NCBI GenBank assembly: GCA_965200835.1
Contig: OZ241390.1
Location: 2,666,001-2,730,000 of the forward strand
DNA from: JAPPFW01 sp965200835
GTDB taxonomy: Bacteria > Actinomycetota > Acidimicrobiia > Spongiisociales > Spongiisociaceae
Direction of reading: 5' to 3'
Length of the DNA stretch: 64,000 nucleotides
Positions 17,590 through 27,055 of the stretch are shown piece by piece; the stretch's first letter is position 1, and every line of letters starts with the position of its first letter. The notes under the pieces are model-generated. The model saw only the letters and a program-made list of their open reading frames with translations. It did not search any database and had not been told where the DNA came from. The translations under genes were made by a program, and so were the position numbers.

Positions 17590-19659
17590 ATGGCTCGCTC
17601 CTGGCAAGGCAGGTTTCCTACCTGGATCGTCCTGGCGGTTTGCCTGCTGCTGGTGGCCTGCGGGTCCGACCCTGATGGGACTCAGGACGGGTCCGATCGG
17701 CGGGAGATCGCCACCACCACCTCGGCCACTGCCACAGCGGTAGAGCAGACCCAACCCACCGACGCCGGGACCTCACCGTCGACGACCGGATCGTCTCCCA
17801 ACACCGAGGTCGAGGCCGAGGAATACGAACCGCAGTTCACGCCAGGGGAGTGCCCGTTCGAGGCCCCGCCCGGTACCGAACCGCGGTGTGGCACGTTTTC
17901 GGTTCCCGAGAACCGGGAGCAGCCGGACGAGGGGCAGATCCAGCTGGCCGTGGCCGTCTTCCCGGCGCGTGCCAACGAGACCTTCCCTCCGATGGTCTAC
18001 CTGGAGGGCGGGCCGGGGGGTCATGTCCTGGAGACGATCCCAATCAGCTACGAGGAACGCTTTTCTTCGATCAACGAGGAGCGGACGTTGGTCCTGTTCG
18101 ACCAGCGGGGGGTCGGGTTCTCGGAGCCGAGCCTCAGGTGCCCCGAGATTGTGGAGCTGACCTACGACCTGCTGGACGAAGCCCTCCCGGTCCAGGAGGT
18201 AGTCGACCGTAACCGAGCGGTGCTCGACGACTGCCGCGGGCGCTGGCTGGAAGACGGGGCTGATCTCACCTCCTTCAACAGCAGGGAGTCGGCAGCTGAT
18301 GTTGAGCACCTCCGGCGGGCGCTCGGGTTCGATGAGTGGGACATCTACGGGGTCTCCTATGGAACGCGCCTGGCCCTCACGGTGATGCGAGATCATCCGG
18401 AAGGGATCCGAGCGGTCGTTCTCGACTCTACCGATCCCCCCGAGGGCGACAGCATCGCCGCGCTCCTCCCCAACCTATCCCGAGCCCTGCACCGGCTCTT
18501 CGCCGCCTGCACCGCCGATCCACTGTGCAGCGCCACCTACGGTGATCTGGAGACCGGCCTCTTCTCGGTGATCGAACAGCTGGACGAGTCTCCGGTGGAT
18601 CTCTGGGTGCTCGATATCCGGACGTTCGAGGGTTACCCCGCTCGGCTCGATGGGGACGCCTTCCTGGCCCTGGTGATCGAGAGCCTGTATTCCGTCGACC
18701 TGATTCCCCGCCTTCCCAAGCTGATCGCCGACGCTCGGGACGGGTACTTCGGTGGGGCCCAGTCTCTGATGTCCCTGTTCCTCGCCAGCCGGGCGTATGT
18801 GTCCTTCGGCATGTTCACCACCCTGGAGTGCCACGAGACGGTACCGTTCTCCGATCCCGAAGCGGCTCGATCAGCCGCCGAAGCATTTCCCCGCCTGGCA
18901 TCCATCGTTGAAGGAACCCTGATCCAGTCAGACCGGGCGTCCGAGCTCTGTGGCACATGGGGTGCGGGCGAAGCGGACCCATCGACCCGCCGGCCGCTGG
19001 TCAGCGACATACCGACCCTGGTCATGGCGGGCCGATTCGATCCGATCACCCCTCCCGAGGACGGGCAGCGGGTGGCGGAACGGTTGCCCAACGCCTGGTT
19101 CCTGGAGTTTACAACCCTCTCCCACGGGGTGGCATTCGCCGACGACTGTCCGAAATCCATCATGTTCGCCTTCCTGTCAGAACCGCACGCCCGACCGGAT
19201 GAATCCTGTATCGAACGGATGCCGGAGACCGAGTTCGAGGTGTTCGCTCCCAGCGGGGAGATCGAGCTGGTCGAGGACCTGATCCACCCCTTTTTGGTCC
19301 TGGTGCCCGAAGGGTGGATGGGGGAGCAGGGTTTCTACCAGCGAGGATCTTGGGATGATCCGACCGCCCTGGTGATCCTGCTCCTTCCGGCCGGGTTCGG
19401 GGACGCCACCCTCGACTCGGTGGCTTACGCCTTCTCGGGGATCGACATAGAACCTTCAGGGGTGATAACGACCAGCACGGGGAAGGAGTGGATCAGGTAT
19501 TCGGCCACCGCAGGCAGCGTCTCGCTGGAGGCGGCGTTGTTCGACGGTCCGAGACAGTCCGTGGTGGTGTTGCTGGTCAGCGACCCCAGAGAGACCGCGG
19601 CCCTGGTGGATCAGGTCTTGGAAAAGGTCCTGGAGGGCTTCGATCCCGAACCCGGCTGA
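17590..19659 (+). CDS. exported alpha/beta hydrolase lipoprotein (tripeptidyl aminopeptidase-like, S33)
   Basis: 689 aa. The N-terminus MARSWQGRFPTWIVLAVCLLLVACGSD is a lipoprotein signal with lipobox LVAC, followed by a Thr/Ser-rich spacer. The hydrolase domain shows YLEGGPGGH (oxyanion region), FDQRGVGFSEP, nucleophile GVSYGTR, and a C-terminal TAP-like part with LVMAGRFDPITPP and LSHGVAF (Asp, His). It probably clips peptides or esters outside the cell. About 150 extra C-terminal residues form an unassigned domain. ATG at 17524, overlapping the HIT stop, is an alternative start. Confidence 0.85.
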   Translation: MARSWQGRFPTWIVLAVCLLLVACGSDPDGTQDGSDRREIATTTSATATAVEQTQPTDAGTSPSTTGSSPNTEVEAEEYEPQFTPGECPFEAPPGTEPRCGTFSVPENREQPDEGQIQLAVAVFPARANETFPPMVYLEGGPGGHVLETIPISYEERFSSINEERTLVLFDQRGVGFSEPSLRCPEIVELTYDLLDEALPVQEVVDRNRAVLDDCRGRWLEDGADLTSFNSRESAADVEHLRRALGFDEWDIYGVSYGTRLALTVMRDHPEGIRAVVLDSTDPPEGDSIAALLPNLSRALHRLFAACTADPLCSATYGDLETGLFSVIEQLDESPVDLWVLDIRTFEGYPARLDGDAFLALVIESLYSVDLIPRLPKLIADARDGYFGGAQSLMSLFLASRAYVSFGMFTTLECHETVPFSDPEAARSAAEAFPRLASIVEGTLIQSDRASELCGTWGAGEADPSTRRPLVSDIPTLVMAGRFDPITPPEDGQRVAERLPNAWFLEFTTLSHGVAFADDCPKSIMFAFLSEPHARPDESCIERMPETEFEVFAPSGEIELVEDLIHPFLVLVPEGWMGEQGFYQRGSWDDPTALVILLLPAGFGDATLDSVAYAFSGIDIEPSGVITTSTGKEWIRYSATAGSVSLEAALFDGPRQSVVVLLVSDPRETAALVDQVLEKVLEGFDPEPG

Positions 19660-19722
19660 AGTTGGTTTCCGCTGCAGTGGACCTCACCAACCGCACCCTA
19701 TGACAAAGACAGCCAGGCAGAG

Positions 19723-20841
19723 ATGATGAGTAGAAACTCGGCTACCGCGTGCCGTCCGGCACTGGCTCTGGTGGTGCTGGCCGTCGTACTGGCGGCCTGC
19801 CAGATCCCACGGGCGGGGCCCGAGGAACCCAGGGCTCCGGTGTGCGCTACCGGCCAGATCGATGGAGATCCGGTGCAGGTGCTCAGCCGAACGGACCACA
19901 TACCGCCAGTCGTGATCGAACAGTTCGAGCGGCGCTACGGCGTGGTGGTGGAACAGCACGTGTATGAGAGTGAGGCGGATCTGCTTCTGCAGGTGACAGC
20001 CCCGGTCACCGGGTTCGATGTGGTGCTGGCGGCCGATCATCTGGCTGAAACTCTGTGGCGAGGTGAGCAGCTGTTCCCCCTCGACCTGGTAGCCCTTCCG
20101 GGACTTGCCAACCTGGACCCGCAGTTCTACCCCCCTTCAGACGGAACCGAGGATCGCCATTCGGTTCCCTTCCTATGGGGCACCATCGGTTTGGGACTTA
20201 ACCTGAACGTGGTAGGACAGGACGTCGAGCCGACCTGGCAGCTGGTCTTCGACATCGACCGGGTCTGGAGTTACGCCGGCCGGATCTCGATGCCGGAGGA
20301 GGAACGGCAGGTCATGGCCGCAGCCATGCTGTATCTGGGCCACCCACCCAACCTGGCCGACCCCGAGGCGGTAAACGACGCCGCTCAGGTGGCCGCCATG
20401 GCAAGTGCCCATCTCCGCGGGTTCGACTCGAAGGACTACGGGGTGGGGTTGGTGGAAGGCGCACTCGACGTGGCCCACGGACGGTCCGATGTCATAGTGC
20501 GGGAGCTGCCAACCGAGTCGACCGACTTCCGGTATGTGATCCCCCGTGAGGGAGCCGCCGCCTGGATCGACACGATGGCTGTTCCCAACACCTCCCGCTA
20601 TCCGTGTACGGCCCACTCGTTCATCGAGTTCCTCCTCGATCCTTCGATCTCCGCAGAAGTCGCCAACCATGCCAGGGTGGCTACTCCCAATCTGGCTGCC
20701 ATGGCCTTCGTACTGCCAGAGCTGGCCGCCAATCCCGACATCTATCCCCCACCCGAGGCCCGGAGCCGGATCCATCTGCTCGAATACTCCGAGGAGCTGA
20801 ACCGGCTGTATACCGAAGCGTTCATCGAAGCCCTGCCCTAA
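19723..20841 (+). CDS. PotD-like extracellular solute-binding lipoprotein
   Basis: 372 aa. A lipoprotein signal ends at the lipobox VLAAC (near residue 26), followed by a type II periplasmic-binding fold: VVIEQFERRYGVVVEQHVYES, FDVVLAADHLAETL, VPFLWGTIGLGLN and, late, YVIPREGAAAWIDTMAVP, the order of spermidine/putrescine-binding PotD. No ABC permease or ATPase genes are adjacent, so the ligand and the transporter are unknown. Two ATGs in tandem at 19723/19726. Confidence 0.85.
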   Translation: MMSRNSATACRPALALVVLAVVLAACQIPRAGPEEPRAPVCATGQIDGDPVQVLSRTDHIPPVVIEQFERRYGVVVEQHVYESEADLLLQVTAPVTGFDVVLAADHLAETLWRGEQLFPLDLVALPGLANLDPQFYPPSDGTEDRHSVPFLWGTIGLGLNLNVVGQDVEPTWQLVFDIDRVWSYAGRISMPEEERQVMAAAMLYLGHPPNLADPEAVNDAAQVAAMASAHLRGFDSKDYGVGLVEGALDVAHGRSDVIVRELPTESTDFRYVIPREGAAAWIDTMAVPNTSRYPCTAHSFIEFLLDPSISAEVANHARVATPNLAAMAFVLPELAANPDIYPPPEARSRIHLLEYSEELNRLYTEAFIEALP

Positions 20842-20906
20842 CCGGCAACCGGCCGCACCTCTCTCACACTGCCTGCGTGCCGCGCCGGGCCGATGTGGTG
20901 TGCAAG

Positions 20907-20912
20907 TAACCT
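20907..20912 (+). promoter_or_regulatory. -10 element of rnhB (leaderless)
   Basis: TAACCT followed by 6 nt and tandem GTG codons at 20919 and 20922. Confidence 0.45.
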
Positions 20913-20918
20913 GGCCCG

Positions 20919-21632
20919 GTGGTGACCACCGTTCCCAAGCTGCGGCCTGCCCTGAAGAACCGGGCTCCCAACCTGAAGGTAGAGAAAGCACTCTGGGAGG
21001 CGGGTCACCAGGTTGTGGTGGGGGTCGACGAGGTGGGTAGGGGAGCGTGGGCAGGACCTCTGTCGGTAGGCGCGGCGGTAGTACCGAAGGATCACCGTAT
21101 CTACAAGCTCAGGGACTCCAAGATGCTGACCGAGGGGGAGCGGGAAGCCATCTTCGATCGGGTGGCGGGTTGGTGTACGAGGTGGGCGGTAGGCCACGCT
21201 ACCCATGAGGAATGCGACCGGCTGGGCATGTCAGACGCCCAGCGGCTGGCCGCCCGCCGTGCTCTGGACAGCCTGCAGATCGGCACCGATCGGATCCTGC
21301 TGGACGGGAAGTGGGACTTCGTAGGAGGTGATCGCACCATCCGGCTGGCCAAGGGCGATGCCACCTCGGTGTCGATCGCGGCGGCCTCTATCCTGGCCAA
21401 GGTGGTACGTGACCGGATCATGCGTGAGGCATCGACCTACTACCCGAACTACTGGTTCGAGGCCAACAAGGGCTATCCCTGCCCGCGCCACAAGGCTGCC
21501 CTGCAGGCCTGGGGACCGTCGGGTATCCACCGGCGAAGCTGGGTGTTCATGGACTATCTACCGTGGACCGGTATCCCTCGCTACGTGCGTCCAGACCCTC
21601 AAGGGGCACTGTTCGACTCGCCGGACGCCTGA
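20919..21632 (+). CDS. rnhB: ribonuclease HII
   Basis: 237 aa. RNase HII cleaves RNA in RNA-DNA hybrids and single ribonucleotides in DNA. The first metal-site motif is VVGVDEVGRGAWAGPL; DSKMLTEGEREAIF and further acidic residues complete the active site; the C-terminus DYLPWTGIPRY is a little longer than usual. GTG at 20919 or 20922 starts it behind TAACCT. It converges on the hydrolase gene with a 20-nt gap. Confidence 0.95.
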   Translation: MVTTVPKLRPALKNRAPNLKVEKALWEAGHQVVVGVDEVGRGAWAGPLSVGAAVVPKDHRIYKLRDSKMLTEGEREAIFDRVAGWCTRWAVGHATHEECDRLGMSDAQRLAARRALDSLQIGTDRILLDGKWDFVGGDRTIRLAKGDATSVSIAAASILAKVVRDRIMREASTYYPNYWFEANKGYPCPRHKAALQAWGPSGIHRRSWVFMDYLPWTGIPRYVRPDPQGALFDSPDA

Positions 21633-21652
21633 GTCCCGCCCGAGTCGCTGCC

Positions 21653-22471
21653 TCAAGTGTGCGAAGGGCCGGGTGACTGATCCCCGAGGAAGGCTGCCAG
21701 CGCATCGATCACGGCATCGGGTTGCTCGATCATCATGATGTGACCCGCCCCTTCGATCATCACCTCCCGGACGTCCGCCAGGTTCCGGCGGAGCGGTGCG
21801 GCTGCCTTGAAAGGTGTCATCACATCGGCCGACCCGCTGACCAGCAGTACCGGGCACTGCACGGCCGCAGCCGCAGCCGAACCTCCCCGGTAGCTGTTGC
21901 AAGCAACCAGATCGATAGCCAGCACCCCCGGTTGGGACCGTTCCCAGAGGCGGATGGTCGCTCCCATCATCCACAGACCCGGGGTCTGATGCCCTCCCAG
22001 GTGGGAGCGTCGCCCGTGCCCCCAGGAGGCCATCAGATCGTATGCCAGGTGGTCATCGGCCTCGGCGGCCGAAAGCAGGGCCGGATGCACCGGAATGGCG
22101 GCCGCCGGGCCCGACAGGGTAAGGCTGGAGACCGCCGCCGGCTGGCGGGCGGCGGTCTCCAAGGCGATCAGGCCGCCCATCGAGTGGCCTACCAGATGGG
22201 CTCGGGGATATCCGGCAGCCTCCACCAGGCGGGCCACCCACTCGGCATTTTCCTCGATGGAGAAGAGCGGGACACCCTCGGAGTTGCCATGACCCGGTAG
22301 ATCGACCGCCATCACCGAGAAACCATGATGGGCGAAGTAGCGAGTCTGGAGCTGCCAGACGGTCTTGTCGAGGGCCGCCCCATGCAGGAACACCAGCAGC
22401 GGACGGTTGGGGTCGGGGCGTTGCCCGCCGATGGTGACCGAAACCCGCTCTCCCGAGACGATCAGATCCAT
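21653..22471 (-). CDS. alpha/beta hydrolase
   Basis: 272 aa, alpha/beta hydrolase fold: LLVFLHGAALDKTVWQ (oxyanion), DLPGHGNSEG, nucleophile elbow LVGHSMGGLIALE, acid in LLVSGSADVMTPF and late His in IEGAGHIMMIEQP. Resembles esterases and non-heme peroxidases of the fold; it is too short for MetX. ATG at 22471 lies 4 nt after the metY stop, so it is translationally tied to metY. Substrate unknown. Confidence 0.85.
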   Translation of the reverse strand: MDLIVSGERVSVTIGGQRPDPNRPLLVFLHGAALDKTVWQLQTRYFAHHGFSVMAVDLPGHGNSEGVPLFSIEENAEWVARLVEAAGYPRAHLVGHSMGGLIALETAARQPAAVSSLTLSGPAAAIPVHPALLSAAEADDHLAYDLMASWGHGRRSHLGGHQTPGLWMMGATIRLWERSQPGVLAIDLVACNSYRGGSAAAAAVQCPVLLVSGSADVMTPFKAAAPLRRNLADVREVMIEGAGHIMMIEQPDAVIDALAAFLGDQSPGPSHT

Positions 22472-22475
22472 GGCG

Positions 22476-23768
22476 TCACCGCTGGGAAGTCCGCAGGGCC
22501 GCGGAGAGGTCACCGATCAGGTCGGCCGGGTCTTCCAGGCCGATCGAGAGCCGGATCAGATCCTCGCCGATTCCCGCCCGGGCCAGCTGCTCGGCGCTCA
22601 TGGTGGCATGAGTGGTGGAGGCCGGATGGATGACCAGCGACCGGGCATCACCCACATTGGCGAGGTGGGAGAACACCCGGAGGGATTCGATGAATCGACG
22701 ACCGGCCTCCCTGCCCCCCTCGATGCCGAAAGCCAGGATCGCCCCGCACCCGTCCGGCATGAGTTCCGCAGCCCGCTGGTGGTCAGGATGGCTCGGTAGC
22801 TCCGGATGGCTGATCCAGGCCACCTCGGGTCGACCGTCCAGGAACCCGATCACCTTGCGGGTGTTCTCGACATGCTTCTGCATCCTGATCGAGAGGGTTT
22901 CGGTGCCCTGCAAGATGTAGAAGGCGTTCTGGGGGGACAGGGGAGCGCCGAAGTCCCGCAAACCCTCCACCCTGGCCCGGATTATGAAGGCCTGGGTGCC
23001 GAACTCTTCAGTGAATTCCAGCCCGTGGTAGCTGGGATACGGCTCCGTGAGGGTGGGGAACCGTCCCGAAGCCTTCCAATCGAAGGTTCCCCCGTCTATC
23101 AGCGCTCCGCCGATGGCCACTCCGTGACCTCCGATGAACTTGGTGATGGAGTGGTAGATCAGATCGGCCCCCCACTCGAACGGCCGGAACAGATGCGGGG
23201 TAGCGAACGTGTTGTCCAGCATCAGCGGCACGCCGGCTTCGTGGGCTATCCGGGCCACTGCCGGCACGTCCATGATCTCCAACCCGGGGTTGCCGAGGGT
23301 CTCGCCGAACACCAGGCCGGTCTGGGGACGGATGGCTTTGCGGAACCCGTCCGTGTCCCTGGGGTGGATGAAGCTGGTGGTGATACCGAAGCGGGGGAGG
23401 GTGGTGGCCAGCAGGTTGCTCGATCCGCCATAGAGCGAGGAGGAAGAGACGATATGGCCTCCGCTGCCCATCAGGGTGGCGATCCCCAGGAACATGGCGG
23501 CCATCCCGGAAGCGGTGGCGATCGCCCCCACCCCACCCTCGAGGGCCGCAAGCCGCTCCTCCAGAGCAGCCACCGTCGGGTTGGATATCCGGCTGTAGAT
23601 GTGACCCTGGCGTTCCAGGTTGAACAGCCCGGCGGCGTGCTCGACGTCCCGGAACACGTAGGAGGTGGTCTGGTAGATCGGAACCGCCCGCGCTCCGTAG
23701 TCGGAGTCCGGGTGGTTGCCGGCGTGGACGCTCAGCGTATCGAAGTTTAAGAATCTGGGGTCAACCAT
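22476..23768 (-). CDS. metY: O-acetylhomoserine sulfhydrylase (MetY)
   Basis: 430 aa PLP enzyme of the Cys/Met metabolism family, of the length typical of O-acetylhomoserine aminocarboxypropyltransferase. It joins O-acetylhomoserine with sulfide to give homocysteine. The N-terminus FDTLSVHAGNHPDSDYGARAVPIYQTTSY is characteristic, and the PLP lysine is in HSITKFIGGHG. CAGGAG precedes the ATG. Operon with the downstream hydrolase. Confidence 0.92.
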   Translation of the reverse strand: MVDPRFLNFDTLSVHAGNHPDSDYGARAVPIYQTTSYVFRDVEHAAGLFNLERQGHIYSRISNPTVAALEERLAALEGGVGAIATASGMAAMFLGIATLMGSGGHIVSSSSLYGGSSNLLATTLPRFGITTSFIHPRDTDGFRKAIRPQTGLVFGETLGNPGLEIMDVPAVARIAHEAGVPLMLDNTFATPHLFRPFEWGADLIYHSITKFIGGHGVAIGGALIDGGTFDWKASGRFPTLTEPYPSYHGLEFTEEFGTQAFIIRARVEGLRDFGAPLSPQNAFYILQGTETLSIRMQKHVENTRKVIGFLDGRPEVAWISHPELPSHPDHQRAAELMPDGCGAILAFGIEGGREAGRRFIESLRVFSHLANVGDARSLVIHPASTTHATMSAEQLARAGIGEDLIRLSIGLEDPADLIGDLSAALRTSQR

Positions 23769-23951
23769 CGGGCTCCTGGGTCGGACGCCAGCCTAGCCGC
23801 CGCCTGTGGGTGCTCGGTGCCTGGTGGGCTGGCTACACCGAAGTAGGGAGGAGGTGGCGGGACAACCCATGGCACTCCACCCCCACGTCGCCTTGCGGTT
23901 GATCAGGCGGCTGGCTGATAGCAGGACGATAGGTCTGTTTTGGACGGCTAC

Positions 23952-25706
23952 TCAGAACAGGGTGCTGTCCAGGGCGAATAGATCCGCGGCGCTGGACTTG
24001 ACCGCCGGAAGTAGCCCGACCGCGTAGGGCAGCAGCTGTTCCAGATAGAACCGGGTGGTCGCCTCCTTGGCGTGGTTTCCGGTCGTGATAGCGGCTGCTG
24101 CGGCCTCGGCCATGACGGCTCCACCGGCCACGAGGCCGAACATGGTGCAGTAAGGACTGGCTCCCGCCAGGCGATGGTTGGGATCGTCGGATCGCGCAAG
24201 CAGATGGTCGGTTGCCTCGGCCAACACGTTCAAGGCTTGGACGAGCGAGGCGGAGGCCCGCTCCCAGCCGAGGGTGCGGAGCCGGTCAGCAGCTGGGAAA
24301 AGCGATTGGAGGTAGTCGCGCACGAACCGCCCACCTTGGATCGGTAGTTTGCGCATCACCAGATCGATCGACTGGATTCCGTTGGTGCCCTCGTAGATGG
24401 GCGCGATGCGAGCATCGCGCAGGTACTGGGCAGCTCCGGTTTCTTCGATGTATCCCATCCCCCCATGCACCTGGATACCGATGGAAGCCACCTCCACCCC
24501 CACCTCCGTACACCAGGTCTTGACTACCGGAGTCAGCAGGGCCAGGCAGTTGGCGTGCCACTCCCGTTGACGGGGATCCTCCTCGTAGGTAGCCAGGTCC
24601 TGGTGCATGGCCGTCCGGTAGAGCAGCGCCCGAGTGGCTTCAGCGCCGGACCGCATGGTCAGCAGCATGCGCCGGACGTCGGGATGGTCGATGATGGGCG
24701 AGCTGTCCGTCGCGCCAGCGGCCCGTCCCTGCCGGCGTTCCCGGGCGAAGGCGGCCGCCTGCTGGTAGGCCGCCTCGGCCACGGCCATACCCTCGAGGGC
24801 CACCGAGATGCGGGCGGTGTTCATCATCGTGAACATGTTGCGCATGCCCTGGTTGACGCTGCCGAGCAGGTAACCCACCGCCCCTCCGGTGCGTTCCCCA
24901 TAGGCCATCACACAGGTGGGCGAGGCATGGATCCCCAGCTTGTGCTCCAGGGACACCACCTCCACGTCGTTCCGCTCTCCGTGTTCGCCCCGGCTGTCGG
25001 GAAGGAACTTGGGGACGATGAACATCGAGATACCTCGGGTGCCGGGGGGAGAGCCAGGGACCCGAGCCAGCACCAGGTGGACCACATTGGTGGCCATGTC
25101 ATGGTCGCCGAAAGTGATGAAGATCTTGGTACCGGACAGCCGGTAGGTTCCGTCATCGGCTGGACGGGCCTGCGTGGTAATGGCGCCCACATCCGATCCG
25201 GCCTGCGGTTCGGTCAGGTTCATGGTTCCCGACCACTCGCCGGTGATCAGCTTGGGTAGATAGAGATCCTGCTGCTCCGGCGTACCGTGGATGGTGATCG
25301 CTCGGACCGCCCCGGCGGTGAGCAGGGGGCAGATGCTGAAGGAGAGGTTGGCCGAGGTGAACAGTTCCTCGATCACCATGCCGACCACCCGGGGCATCTG
25401 GAAACCGCCCCATCGGGAGGGAGCGTCCACCCCTCCCCATCCGGCCTCGACGAATGACTTGTAGGCTTCCTGGAATCCGGACGGAGTCCGTACCTGGCCG
25501 TCGATCAGGACCGAACCCTCCAGATCCCCGATCCGGTTGAGAGGACCGACCAGATCCTGCACGAACCGGGCGGCCTCATCCAGGGCCGACCACACCAGCT
25601 CACGGTCAGCATGCCGGAAGGCCTCTATGGCAACCAGCTCATCGAGACGGCCGATGTGGTCGAGGGTGAAACGAATGTCCTCGAGGGGGGCCACGTAACT
25701 GCTCAT
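23952..25706 (-). CDS. large acyl-CoA dehydrogenase (DmdC/FadE5-like)
   Basis: 584 aa, longer than the usual 380 aa, in the class with an added N-terminal helix bundle and C-terminal domain, as in 3-methylmercaptopropionyl-CoA dehydrogenase DmdC or mycobacterial FadE5. FAD/substrate motifs are MNLTEPQAGSDVGAI and GTKIFITFGDHDM; the catalytic Glu is in PIYEGTNGIQSIDL. Oxidises an acyl-CoA at C2-C3; chain type unknown. ATG at 25706 is chosen, with TATGAT 7 nt upstream; ATG at 25718 is an alternative. Confidence 0.9.
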   Translation of the reverse strand: MSSYVAPLEDIRFTLDHIGRLDELVAIEAFRHADRELVWSALDEAARFVQDLVGPLNRIGDLEGSVLIDGQVRTPSGFQEAYKSFVEAGWGGVDAPSRWGGFQMPRVVGMVIEELFTSANLSFSICPLLTAGAVRAITIHGTPEQQDLYLPKLITGEWSGTMNLTEPQAGSDVGAITTQARPADDGTYRLSGTKIFITFGDHDMATNVVHLVLARVPGSPPGTRGISMFIVPKFLPDSRGEHGERNDVEVVSLEHKLGIHASPTCVMAYGERTGGAVGYLLGSVNQGMRNMFTMMNTARISVALEGMAVAEAAYQQAAAFARERRQGRAAGATDSSPIIDHPDVRRMLLTMRSGAEATRALLYRTAMHQDLATYEEDPRQREWHANCLALLTPVVKTWCTEVGVEVASIGIQVHGGMGYIEETGAAQYLRDARIAPIYEGTNGIQSIDLVMRKLPIQGGRFVRDYLQSLFPAADRLRTLGWERASASLVQALNVLAEATDHLLARSDDPNHRLAGASPYCTMFGLVAGGAVMAEAAAAAITTGNHAKEATTRFYLEQLLPYAVGLLPAVKSSAADLFALDSTLF

Positions 25707-25713
25707 AGGCCTG

Positions 25714-25719
25714 ATCATA
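25714..25719 (-). promoter_or_regulatory. -10 element of acyl-CoA dehydrogenase gene (leaderless)
   Basis: TATGAT on the minus strand, 7 nt before the ATG at 25706. An alternative reading is that its ATG (25718) is itself the start codon behind a G-rich site. Confidence 0.3.
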
Positions 25720-25832
25720 TCCCCCTTGTCGAGTTCTGGCCGTAGGTCCTGGTTAGGCACCCGCCGACCGGAGGTCACCGTCGATCGCTGCTAGAGACGT
25801 GGCTGGGACCGGTGGCGGCGAGGCGGTGGCTC

Positions 25833-26984
25833 TCAGAGTAGGTCCAGGCCCCGGGAAAGGTCGTCGATCAGGTCCTCGGCATCCTCGAGACCCACCGAGA
25901 TGCGCACCAGGCCGTCGGTGATTCCCACCCGACGCCGCTCCTCTTCCTCCACGTCCGCGTGGGTCATGGTGACCGGATGGGTGATCAGCGACTCCACCGA
26001 CCCGAGATTCTCGGCCAGGGTCCACACCCGCAACGACCCCATCAGCTTCTTGCCGTTCTCAACCCCGCCCTCTACCTCGAACCAGGCCATGGCCCCGAAG
26101 CCGGAGGCTTGCCGGGTGGCCAGCTCTCGTTGGGGAAAGGACTCCAACCCGGGATAGGTCACCCGCGATACCCGCGGATGGGTCTCCAGGAACTTCACCA
26201 CCGCTAGGGCGTTGGCCGACTGGCGGTCCATCCGCTCGCTGAGCGTCTTTACGCCCTGCAGGGTCAGCCAGGCCACCATGGGGGACATGATGAGCCCGGC
26301 CGCGTTCTGGACGAAGCTGACCGCCTCCGAGAGCTGCTCGTCCCGGCACACCACTGCGCCTCCGACGGTGGCGTTGTGACCGTCGAAGTACTTGGTTGTG
26401 GAATGCACGACCAGATCGGCCCCTAGCTCCAGGGGGCGTTGGAAGTAGGGGGTGAGGAAGGTGTTGTCGACCGCGTGGGGTATGCCACGGGCGGTAGCGA
26501 TCTCGGACACACCGGCAATGTCCGTGTACTTCAGGGTGGGGTTGGCCGGCGTCTCGGTGAAGATCAGGCGCGTGCGACGGTTGACCGCCGCAGCTACCGC
26601 CTCCAGGTCGGAAGTGTCCACGAACGTGAAGTCGACCCCGAATCGGGAGAACACCTTGGTTGCCAGGCGGTAGGTGCCGCCATAGGCCACGTCGCTCACT
26701 ACTGCGTGGTCCCCGGCGTTCAGCAGGCTCATGAACAGAGCATTGGTGGCTGCCATACCGGTGGCGAAAGCCCAGGCCGACCTACCTCCCTCCAAGATGG
26801 CCAGCCGCTCCTGGAGGGCCGACACGGTGGGGTTGGCGGAACGCGAGTAGGAGAAACCCTTGGCCATGTAGTCGTCCACCGACGGTTGCACGAAGGTGGT
26901 GGACTGGTGGATCGGGGTGAGAATCGCGCCGGTGGTGGGATCGGGCCTGACTCCGGCATGGATCTGATCGGTTCTGAAGCCCAT
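25833..26984 (-). CDS. cystathionine gamma-synthase/lyase
   Basis: 383 aa PLP transsulfuration enzyme: RTDQIHAGVRPDPTTGAILTPIHQSTTF, YSRSANPTVSALQERLA, and the PLP lysine in VVHSTTKYFDGHNATVGG. Members either make cystathionine from an activated homoserine and cysteine or break it down; sequence alone does not separate these. GGAGG just before the ATG fixes the start. It complements metY, which lies two genes away. Confidence 0.9.
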   Translation of the reverse strand: MGFRTDQIHAGVRPDPTTGAILTPIHQSTTFVQPSVDDYMAKGFSYSRSANPTVSALQERLAILEGGRSAWAFATGMAATNALFMSLLNAGDHAVVSDVAYGGTYRLATKVFSRFGVDFTFVDTSDLEAVAAAVNRRTRLIFTETPANPTLKYTDIAGVSEIATARGIPHAVDNTFLTPYFQRPLELGADLVVHSTTKYFDGHNATVGGAVVCRDEQLSEAVSFVQNAAGLIMSPMVAWLTLQGVKTLSERMDRQSANALAVVKFLETHPRVSRVTYPGLESFPQRELATRQASGFGAMAWFEVEGGVENGKKLMGSLRVWTLAENLGSVESLITHPVTMTHADVEEEERRRVGITDGLVRISVGLEDAEDLIDDLSRGLDLL

Positions 26985-27055
26985 ACTCCTCCGGATCGGG
27001 AGGCACAGATTAACGTTTTCGAGCAGTAATCCGTCCGGATAGGATTTCGCTAGTC

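Noticed and set aside
22806..23750. 314-codon plus-strand ORF opposite metY
   Set aside because: No recognisable motif and fully antisense to a conserved PLP enzyme.
23769..23951. SAM riboswitch upstream of metY
   Set aside because: No S-box or SAM-II-like conserved core seen in the short upstream gap.
24465..25259. 264-codon plus-strand ORF
   Set aside because: Antisense to the acyl-CoA dehydrogenase, no motif, Gly/His/Arg-rich composition typical of shadow frames.
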